This document shows positions 22,515 through 28,251 of a stretch of DNA of 28,251 bases, piece after piece. The position numbers were made by a program, and so were the translations under genes. Numbering within the stretch: position 1 is the stretch's first letter; every line of letters begins with the position of its first letter. The notes under the pieces were generated by a model. That model did not search any database. It was not told the origin of the DNA and saw only the letters and a program-made list of their open reading frames with translations. The stretch spans positions 1 to 28,251 of the forward strand of contig CABUOE010000010.1 of the NCBI GenBank assembly GCA_902493155.1. The letters run 5' to 3'. Source of the stretch: an uncultured Eubacteriales bacterium. Its GTDB lineage: Bacteria > Bacillota > Clostridia > Oscillospirales > Ruminococcaceae.

Positions 22515-22572
22515 GTTCTGCTGGCGCAGAACTACGGCGGATAAATCCGCCTACAAATTCCTGCGGAATTTG
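22515..22572 (+). repeat. block of three hairpins between array units B and C
   Basis: GTTCTGC/GCAGAAC (22515-22532), GGCGGA/TCCGCC (22536-22551) and CAAATTCC/GGAATTTG (22554-22572) form three perfect short stems in a row, the counterpart of the block at 22340-22399. Confidence 0.85.
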
Positions 22573-22576
22573 CGGA

Positions 22577-22646
22577 TGTAGTATAATATCCACAAACGGC
22601 ACACAAAGTGTACTGGTTCTTGGAGCAGGTTTCACCTTAACGGTGA
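22577..22646 (+). repeat. partial hairpin array unit C
   Basis: The left outer arm TAGTATAATATCCACA (22579-22594) repeats that of unit A, followed by GGCACAC and a decayed partner GTGT (22608-22611), then TCACC/GGTGA (22632-22646). The right outer arm is missing, so this looks like a degenerate or truncated copy bordering the downstream gene. Confidence 0.65.
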
Positions 22647-22767
22647 CGACGTCAGCTGCAAAATGCGGTTTGAAATCAGCGGAATGGGCCAAAGGAAACT
22701 AAGCTGCGTCGGCGCGTTCCCCATGGAAGAGTTCGTCGCGAGATACTGTAAACGGAGTGGGATTTCA

Positions 22768-23523
22768 ATGGACATCGATGTATTTGAACAGGCCTGCCAG
22801 CGGGTGCGGGACGGCAACCAGCAGTCTCAGGGCATTGGAACGCTGGGGGAAAAAACGCTCCACGCCGTGCTCAAATACTGCTACGAGCCCCAGGAAGAAA
22901 ACCACGAAACCCGAATCGGCGGGTACGTGGCCGACATTGTGGGAGAAAACGGAATCATCGAAATCCAGACGAGAAGCTTCGATAGGCTCCGCAAAAAGCT
23001 TTCTGCTTTCCTGGAGGTCTGCGACGTCACGGTAGTCTACCCGGTAGCGGAAATCAAGTGGCTTTGCTGGATCGACCCGGACACTGGTGCCATTTCCTCC
23101 CGGCGAAAATCTCCCCGCAGGGGCAAACCCCAGGACGCTTTTAACGAGCTTTATAAGATTCGCGACTTTTTGGGCCATCCCCGGCTCCACCTGAAAATCG
23201 TCCTGCTGGAATTGGAGGAATACCGCTACCAAAACGGCTGGGGAAACAACGGAAAGCGGGGCTCTGTACGCTGTGACCGGATTCCAATTTCCTTTTTAGG
23301 CGAAGTATCGGTCGACCGTCTTAACGATTACAGGATTTTCCTGCCGGAAGGTCTCAAATCGCCCTTTACCACAGCGGATTTTCGCAAAGCGGCAGCCATT
23401 CCGCCCAAGGCGACTCAAAACACCGTCAATCTGCTGTATCGGCTGGGACTCATTCAGCGGGTCGGGAAACAGGGGCACTGCTTTTTATATGAAATTACTG
23501 CCGAAAAGGAGGAAACGCAATGA
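22768..23523 (+). CDS. uncharacterised protein: PD-(D/E)XK nuclease-like core plus winged helix
   Basis: The ATG at 22768 has GGAG about 10 bases upstream; an ATG at 22663 opens the frame earlier but its extension crosses the end of the repeat array and looks non-coding. The 251-residue protein has a helix with GEKTLH (E28), then a strand GGYVADIV (D56) and IIEIQ (E65, Q67). This D...ExQ order, with an upstream helical Glu, resembles the PD-(D/E)XK nuclease core with Gln in place of the usual Lys. A helical middle (DAFNELYKIRDFL) follows, and the last ~60 residues (TTADFRKAAAIPPKATQNTVNLLYRLGLIQRV) look like a winged-helix DNA-binding domain. I do not recognise a named family with certainty. 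Its TGA overlaps the ATG of the LysR gene. It sits immediately after the hairpin array. Confidence 0.8.
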   Translation: MDIDVFEQACQRVRDGNQQSQGIGTLGEKTLHAVLKYCYEPQEENHETRIGGYVADIVGENGIIEIQTRSFDRLRKKLSAFLEVCDVTVVYPVAEIKWLCWIDPDTGAISSRRKSPRRGKPQDAFNELYKIRDFLGHPRLHLKIVLLELEEYRYQNGWGNNGKRGSVRCDRIPISFLGEVSVDRLNDYRIFLPEGLKSPFTTADFRKAAAIPPKATQNTVNLLYRLGLIQRVGKQGHCFLYEITAEKEETQ

Positions 23524-24407
23524 CACTGCGGCATTTGAAAATTTTCGTTGCCGTCTGCGACTATAAGACCATTACCAAGGCGTCGGAGGCGCTTTATATC
23601 GCCCAGCCATCGGTGAGTCTCGCCATCAGCGAGCTGGAAGAGTATTACGGCGTCCGCCTCTTCGATCGAATTTCCCGCAAGCTCTACCTGACTGAAGCGG
23701 GCGAGCAGGTTCTTGGCTATGCCCGGCATATCACCGCCCTCTTTGATGAGATGGAAAAGAGTATCAGAAACGCCGAGGCTTCCGGTACTATCCGAGTGGG
23801 GGCAAGCGTCACCATCGGCACCTGTCTCCTTCCCTTTTACGCTCAAAAATTCGAGCAGGCATTTCCTCACCTTTCCCTATCAGCCACTGTGGAAAACTCT
23901 GACGTCCTCGAAAAAATGGTGCTGGGAAATAAGCTGGACCTGGCCCTCATTGAAGGAATCCCCCGTTCTGACCAACTGATCGTCTCCCCTTTTTTGGACG
24001 ACGAATTGGTGGCCATCTGCGGTAATGAAAACCCCTTGGAGCAGAAAAAAGAAGTCTCCGCTCAAGAGTTGATTCGGGAACCGCTGATTTTGCGGGAAAT
24101 AGGCAGCGGAACGAGACAGCTTTTCGACAACGCCATGACGCTCCACAACCTGTCGGTCAAGCCTCGCTGGGAATGCATCAGCACCCAGGCCATCCTCAAT
24201 GCCGTCAGGATGAACATTGGTATCTCGGTGCTTCCCTCCCGCCTGGTAGGCAATGAGATCCGGGAAGGCAAACTGCAAAGGATACCGGTAAAAGATTTAC
24301 AGCTCAAGCGGAAATTCTCCATCATCTACCATAAGAACAAATACCTTTCCTCCGCCCTACAGGCTTTTATTAAGCTGTGCCGGGAACAAACTGATTCACT
24401 TGCATAA
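23520..24407 (+). CDS. LysR family transcriptional regulator
   Basis: The 295-residue protein has the classical LysR N-terminal winged HTH (MTLRHLKIFVAVCDYKTITK, then AQPSVSLAISELEEYYGVRLF and the RKLYLTEAGEQVL wing, residues 1-65), a linker helix and a two-lobed effector-binding domain from about 90 (TIRVGASVTIGTCLLP; later GIGISVLP-like MNIGISVLPSRLV). The length is normal. Its ATG overlaps the stop of the nuclease-like gene (ATGA at 23520-23523), so the two are translated together, unusual for a LysR gene, which is more often divergent from its target. The effector is unknown. A strong terminator follows. Confidence 0.92.
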   Translation: MTLRHLKIFVAVCDYKTITKASEALYIAQPSVSLAISELEEYYGVRLFDRISRKLYLTEAGEQVLGYARHITALFDEMEKSIRNAEASGTIRVGASVTIGTCLLPFYAQKFEQAFPHLSLSATVENSDVLEKMVLGNKLDLALIEGIPRSDQLIVSPFLDDELVAICGNENPLEQKKEVSAQELIREPLILREIGSGTRQLFDNAMTLHNLSVKPRWECISTQAILNAVRMNIGISVLPSRLVGNEIREGKLQRIPVKDLQLKRKFSIIYHKNKYLSSALQAFIKLCREQTDSLA

Positions 24408-24408
24408 G

Positions 24409-24440
24409 AAAAAGGCAGACGGAAATTCGTCTGCCTTTTT
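24409..24440. terminator. bidirectional terminator between LysR and DHHW genes
   Basis: AAAAAGGCAGACG (24409-24421) and CGTCTGCCTTTTT (24428-24440) form a perfect stem with A- and T-run flanks, between two convergent genes. Confidence 0.93.
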
Positions 24441-24456
24441 CTATTTCATTCCACTT

Positions 24457-25593
24457 TTAGTATTTTAACCGGTACAGATTGGTGTCCGACTCCAGGTTCA
24501 TAAAATTGTACATGATGAGGATATCGTCGAATGCGGTGTTCTCTACAAGCTCCGTCATTCCTTTTGGGAAGGATCGTAAATCCACCACATACACCTCATC
24601 GTAGTTATAGGTGAGGAAAGGGGCAAAGCAGTTGGAAAAGGAATCCTTGATAAGCAAAATGCGGGAAATCTTTCCATCCTGATGGTCCTGATTGTTTCCG
24701 CTTTGGAGCACTGTCACCCCGTTGTTTCCATAAAGGAAAGCGGCGTATTTATCCCGTCCCTCAAACTGGAGGGTATCCAGATATCCATCCTTCTCCACCC
24801 CGTCTATGTTGACACTCTCCATGGGAATCTCAAAATAAGTGAGAGTGTCGGGCTTTGCGGAGGTATTTTTGCTCTTGTTAAAGTAAGTGCCGTAAAAGCC
24901 CTCTACCTCTTTCCGGCTGAGGCTGCCGATGTTTACGGGATTGAGCCTCTTTGTGGCGCAATATTGAACGTAAGCCAGATACGCTCCGTCCGTCGTCCAG
25001 TGATGATCGGTGCGGTAGTAGATATCGTTATCCTTGTGCTCCGTCAGCGTGGGATATAGGTCAATGGTCTGCATATGCGCGCCCAACCGAGCGTAAATGG
25101 CCTCAATTTCACTTTTCTGATTTACCTGCAAAAGCCCGTAAGGCAGGTTTTCCGGATAAATCTCATAGGCGCTGGGAATCACTGCAAATGTCAGGTTCTC
25201 TTTTCCCTGGGCAAATTCTTCGAGAAACCCCAGATTTTTCTGGAGCTGCTCTGAATCAAAGGACTGATATTTTTCAAACATCATGCCTTCCCTGCCGTAG
25301 ACAATGCCGTTGTTTTCCACCTTGAGGAGACCGGTCTCCGTTTTGGACTTCAAGTCGATCCACTGGTTGCGCAGGACGAACTGGTCGTTGATAAAGCTCT
25401 CGTAGCTCTGGGTATAGCTGTTGTCCATCAATCCGTCCCAGCTAAAGGTTGGCCGCTGCTTCAAATACCGGTTTTCAAATTCCGAAAAGTTTTTGGCCGG
25501 CATCAGCAAATCCCACACCGTAAACACTCCGATGAAAATTCCAAAAAACAGGACAAGCCAGAGGCAGGAATGCTTTTGTTCGCGCTGTTTCAT
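24457..25593 (-). CDS. DHHW family protein (AlgJ/AlgX-like), likely O-acetylation partner
   Basis: The 378-residue protein has one N-terminal membrane span (about 10-28) and a large extracytoplasmic domain. FENRYLKQRPTFSWDGL (39-55) and the YRTDHHWTTDGAYLAY segment with DHHW at 196-199 are signatures of the DHHW/AlgJ-like family, an SGNH-hydrolase-related fold. A later LLIKDSFSNCFAPFL block supplies the serine/Asp region. AlgJ-type proteins transfer acetyl groups exported by an MBOAT partner onto surface polysaccharide. An AAGGAGG site lies 10 bases before the ATG, and the MBOAT gene ends 18 bases upstream. The polymer acetylated is unknown and no glycan synthesis genes are adjacent. Confidence 0.9.
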   Translation of the reverse strand: MKQREQKHSCLWLVLFFGIFIGVFTVWDLLMPAKNFSEFENRYLKQRPTFSWDGLMDNSYTQSYESFINDQFVLRNQWIDLKSKTETGLLKVENNGIVYGREGMMFEKYQSFDSEQLQKNLGFLEEFAQGKENLTFAVIPSAYEIYPENLPYGLLQVNQKSEIEAIYARLGAHMQTIDLYPTLTEHKDNDIYYRTDHHWTTDGAYLAYVQYCATKRLNPVNIGSLSRKEVEGFYGTYFNKSKNTSAKPDTLTYFEIPMESVNIDGVEKDGYLDTLQFEGRDKYAAFLYGNNGVTVLQSGNNQDHQDGKISRILLIKDSFSNCFAPFLTYNYDEVYVVDLRSFPKGMTELVENTAFDDILIMYNFMNLESDTNLYRLKY

Positions 25594-25611
25594 AAAGTTG
25601 CTGCCTCCTTG

Positions 25612-26991
25612 TTAGAATCTAAAATACAAAAACGGGTTGTAGGACGCGTCCACCAGATAGGCCACCGAAAGTACCAGCACCAGACCTAAAAGCACCGTTT
25701 TGAGAATCGGATGATACTGGATTTTTTTCTCGTAGAGCTTTTTTAAAAGCGGCGTGGAGAAGATGCAGCACAGAATCAGCGTCACACCGTAATTTCTCAG
25801 GTAGTAAAGCCACTCCACACCTCCGGTAAAGTCGAACATCTTCCCAAAGTAAAGTCCCAGCTGAGAAAAATCGGTAATGGCAAAAAGCGTCCAGCTTAAA
25901 ATCAGCAGGATAATGACATAGATATGAGAAACCCACCTGCTTTTTTCCAGGTATTTGAGAAGAAACCTTTTCTCAATGACCAGCACCACAAAGAAAAACA
26001 GCCCCCAGAAAACAAAGTTCCAGCTTGCCCCGTGCCAAAAGCCGGTACAGGCCCAAACCACAAACAGATTAAAATACATCCGCCATGGCTTTACCCGGTT
26101 GCCGCCCAGGGGAATATAGAGGTATTCCCGAAACCAGGAACTGAGGGTCATGTGCCAGCGGCGCCAAAATTCGGTGATGCTGCGGGAAATATAGGGATAG
26201 TTGAAGTTTTGCGGGAACTCAAAGCCCAGCATTTTGCCAAGTCCGATGGCCATGAGGGAATATCCCGAAAAATCGAAGTAAATCTGAAAGGAGAAGGCGA
26301 TAATCCCCAGCCAGGCCAGCCCCGAGGAAATCCCCGCTACATTCATCCCCTCCACTTCGGTCCATAGGGCACCGACGTTGTTGGCGATGAGAACCTTACT
26401 TCCCAACCCCATGATAAACATCCGGATGCCATCCTCGATCTGGCAGAGGTTCATCCGCCGGTTTTTGAGCTCGTTAGAAATATCGGAGTATTTGACGATA
26501 GGGCCGGCAATAAGCTGCGGGAACAGTACAACGAACGCACCGAAATTGATGATGTTAGGCTCCGCCTCCACCTTTCCCCGATAGACGTCGATGGTGTAGC
26601 TCATGGTCTGGAAGGTGTAGAAGCTGATGCCCAGCGGCAAAGTCAGCGACATAGCCGGTATTGCCAGTCCGAACAGGCCATTGATATTGTCGATGAAAAA
26701 ATTGGTGTACTTAAAGAAAAACAGCATCCCCAGATTTCCTACCATCGAGAAACTGAGGAACATTCGTCGCAGCGCTTTGCTGTCTTTGAACCGCCGCATC
26801 CCCAGTCCGCAGGAATAATCCAGGACGATGGAAAAGAGCATGATCGGCAGATATTTGGGTTCTCCCCAGGCATAGAAGATGAGGCTTAACACCATCAGGG
26901 AGAAGTTTTTCATCTTTTTGGGGGATAAGTAATAAATCAGAAAGGCCACCGGCATAAACCGGAACAAAAATAAAATACTGCTGAAAACCAA
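25612..26991 (-). CDS. MBOAT family membrane O-acyltransferase (AlgI/DltB-like)
   Basis: The 459-residue polytopic membrane protein carries the MBOAT blocks in order: LPLGISFYTFQ (118-128), PQLIAGPI (158-165), YFDFSGYS (238-245), FWRRWHMTLSSWFREYLYIPLGG (from 275) and TGFWHGASWNF (from 316) with the presumed catalytic His320. This places it in the AlgI/PatA-like group that moves acetyl groups across the membrane for polysaccharide O-acetylation, rather than DltB, since no dlt genes are nearby. The start is TTG (26989-26991) with AGGGA about 7 bases upstream; no ATG fits the family N-terminus MVFSSILFLFRF. It forms an operon with the downstream AlgJ-like DHHW gene. Confidence 0.93.
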   Translation of the reverse strand: MVFSSILFLFRFMPVAFLIYYLSPKKMKNFSLMVLSLIFYAWGEPKYLPIMLFSIVLDYSCGLGMRRFKDSKALRRMFLSFSMVGNLGMLFFFKYTNFFIDNINGLFGLAIPAMSLTLPLGISFYTFQTMSYTIDVYRGKVEAEPNIINFGAFVVLFPQLIAGPIVKYSDISNELKNRRMNLCQIEDGIRMFIMGLGSKVLIANNVGALWTEVEGMNVAGISSGLAWLGIIAFSFQIYFDFSGYSLMAIGLGKMLGFEFPQNFNYPYISRSITEFWRRWHMTLSSWFREYLYIPLGGNRVKPWRMYFNLFVVWACTGFWHGASWNFVFWGLFFFVVLVIEKRFLLKYLEKSRWVSHIYVIILLILSWTLFAITDFSQLGLYFGKMFDFTGGVEWLYYLRNYGVTLILCCIFSTPLLKKLYEKKIQYHPILKTVLLGLVLVLSVAYLVDASYNPFLYFRF

Positions 26992-27360
26992 AATAATTCC
27001 CTCATTTATTCAAAAGTCACTGCAGAGTCACAGGGACATTCTGTCCCTCCACAAAATTCCGTCAAAGGTTGAAAAGTCGGAGTGCCCCGCTGAGGTTTTG
27101 TACCGACAGAGCCAAGAAGCGGAAATATATCATCTTTCCACAGGGATAACAATTTGCGCATCCGCTAAGTTATTATGCCACAACATTTGACAAAAATATA
27201 GGGAATTTCCGTAATTTTACAAAAATGATACATAAGTGTCTGTCCGCACTTTATGTTTTTCAAAGTTTCCGTTTTTTGTGAACATCATACCCTTTTTCAA
27301 ATTGCGAACCCGCCAATACAAAGGATTAGATGATTCACCGTTTTCAAAAGTTTGCAAAAT
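26992..27360. other. non-coding region upstream of the MBOAT gene
   Basis: No credible gene is seen here. It holds a perfect inverted repeat AGGGACA/TGTCCCT (27032-27048), a candidate minus-strand promoter (27124-27152) and AT-rich sequence with several short symmetries (for example GGGAATTTCC near 27200). Confidence 0.6.
27124..27152 (-). promoter_or_regulatory. candidate promoter of the MBOAT-DHHW operon
   Basis: On the minus strand TTGTTA (27147-27152) and TATATT (27124-27129) are separated by 17 bases, leaving a leader of about 125 bases before the TTG start codon. Confidence 0.5.
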
Positions 27361-27394
27361 AAAAAAAGCGTACCCCCAACTGTACGCTTTTTTT
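27361..27394. terminator. terminator of the DUF4358 lipoprotein gene
   Basis: A-run plus GCGTAC (27361-27373) pairs with GTACGC plus T-run (27382-27394). It lies about 90 bases past the stop codon of the minus-strand lipoprotein gene. Confidence 0.85.
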
Positions 27395-27485
27395 ATCTTT
27401 GTTTTCATTTTGTTTTAAAAACGCACCTCCCTGTTTCTCACAAAATATCTGACCGCTGTGTGCTCACAGCTTTTGTTGACAATTG

Positions 27486-28073
27486 TTACTTCGTTCCGTC
27501 AATTGTCCTGTTAAAGGTGTCTTCCGCGAGTTTTACATCGCTGTCGAAGTCCAGAGCCGCATCCGGGTCGTCCGGCAGAACCCCAACCATGATCAGAGCA
27601 GCGTAATTGCCGTTGGTTACTACCTTAGAGGCCGCTGTCCGCTCAATGTTCCCCATGACTCCATAGGATGCGAATTGTTCTGTTTGTGCTTCCTTGGCAC
27701 TCTCGAGAGATGCACGGACAGAATCGATCCTTCCGTCCTTTGCCTTAACGATGAGCAGCATATCGCAGTTGGTCATCGTACCGGCAATCTGCCCTTTGTA
27801 ATCCTCCACGTCGCCTATATCAATTCCGAACTTATCCTGGAGAACGGTATCATCCACATCTTGCGGCATGTTTGGAATCACCGCCCCTGCATCGGGATAT
27901 TTCTCGGCAAAAGCCGAATTGATCGCGTCAAAGATCTCTGCGGAAGTGGCGTTGCTTACAGCCGCCCCACTCGAGGATTCATTGGACGATCCGGAACCGT
28001 TTGACGAATTGTTACAGGATACAAATGCGACGGCACACAAAGCTGCCATCAACAGAGCTATCATTTTTTGCAT
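27486..28073 (-). CDS. DUF4358 domain lipoprotein
   Basis: The 195-residue secreted lipoprotein has a short hydrophobic signal (MQKMIALLMAALCAVAFVSC) with lipobox FVSC ending at Cys20, a Ser/Gly/Asn linker, then a domain with DKFGIDIGDVEDYKGQIAG, NCDMLLIVKAKDGRIDSVRASLE and ERTAASKVVTNGNYAALIMVG. This pattern is recalled from DUF4358 proteins, small Gram-positive surface proteins of unknown function. The ATG follows AAAGGAAC by about 9 bases. It is a single-gene unit; no clear promoter was identified in the AT-rich 180 bases between it and the right edge. Confidence 0.85.
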   Translation of the reverse strand: MQKMIALLMAALCAVAFVSCNNSSNGSGSSNESSSGAAVSNATSAEIFDAINSAFAEKYPDAGAVIPNMPQDVDDTVLQDKFGIDIGDVEDYKGQIAGTMTNCDMLLIVKAKDGRIDSVRASLESAKEAQTEQFASYGVMGNIERTAASKVVTNGNYAALIMVGVLPDDPDAALDFDSDVKLAEDTFNRTIDGTK

Positions 28074-28251
28074 CTTTCGATTGTTCCTTTCACCACAGCC
28101 ACACCGGCCGCGTTCATAATATAAGTGTACCCGTTATTTATTTTTGTTGCGGCTTAAAATGTAAACAATATATGAATAATCGCCTTTTTACCCCCAAATT
28201 TTGGATAATATGATATTTTGGCAGTCTTTCGGAAAATCGGCCAACGCTTCG

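Noticed and set aside
22243..22646. CRISPR array or tRNA cluster as explanation for the repeated hairpins
   Set aside because: There are no identical direct repeats separated by unique spacers of constant length, no cas genes, and no tRNA signatures (T-loop, anticodon arm, CCA).
22663..22767. Longer N-terminus for the nuclease-like protein
   Set aside because: The extension begins just after the decayed array unit, lacks a ribosome site at 22663, and the ATG at 22768 has GGAG at suitable spacing.
27032..27048. Inverted repeat AGGGACA/TGTCCCT as a transposon end
   Set aside because: Only one short palindrome is present; no transposase, target-site duplication or second end was found.
27217..27408. 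Small minus-strand open frame of 63 codons
   Set aside because: It runs through the terminator hairpin at 27361-27394 and has no ribosome site or recognisable features.

Overview
The window looks like the chromosome of an anaerobic, low-to-mid GC Gram-positive bacterium of the class Clostridia, most likely an Oscillospiraceae/Ruminococcaceae-type gut organism. The basis is the hrcA-grpE-dnaK-dnaJ operon under a perfect CIRCE operator, strong AGGAGG-type ribosome sites, Cys-lipoproteins with no sign of an outer membrane, [FeFe]-hydrogenase maturation genes, an MsmX-type sugar ABC ATPase, and small families common in Clostridia (DUF896, DUF1846, DUF4358, DUF4830). Species cannot be named from the sequence alone.

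Layout, left to right. 1-2082 (minus): 3'-truncated DUF1846 gene, then a tightly coupled cupin - YaiI/DUF188 - DUF896 operon. 2390-4560 (plus): MurR/RpiR regulator and MFS transporter, with an AT-rich divergent control region before them. 4624-9568 (minus): solitary MsmX-like ATPase, DUF4830 membrane-anchored protein, EF-G-like GTPase and a serine-rich lipoprotein, mostly separate transcription units. 9781-14735 (minus): heat-shock operon hrcA-grpE-dnaK-dnaJ with promoter, CIRCE and terminator. 14859-17149 (plus): a second RpiR-type regulator whose N-terminus appears frameshifted, followed by a HI0933/BaiN-type flavoprotein. 17165-21175 (minus): TM1266-family regulator - hydE - hydG - hydF, the maturation set for the [FeFe]-hydrogenase H-cluster; the hydrogenase structural gene is not here. 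21267-21481: a promoter-to-terminator segment that could be a small RNA or the hyd operon leader. 21489-22163 (minus): YgjP-type metallopeptidase interrupted by an in-frame TAG.

22243-22646 is the most unusual part: a tandem array of perfect short hairpins, organised as two complete three-hairpin 'cloverleaf' units and one partial unit separated by blocks of three further hairpins. The arms differ in sequence between units while pairing is kept, and each unit's left outer arm contains a TATAAT box. Directly downstream (plus) is a nuclease-like/winged-helix protein of unknown function, translationally coupled to a LysR regulator. The window ends (minus) with an AlgJ-like DHHW protein and an MBOAT acyltransferase, likely a cell-surface glycan O-acetylation pair, and a DUF4358 lipoprotein.

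Functional themes are protein quality control (heat-shock operon), H-cluster assembly, carbohydrate uptake/regulation (two RpiR proteins, MFS, MsmX) and envelope modification. All functional assignments rest on motif reading and recall of protein families; no database search was possible.
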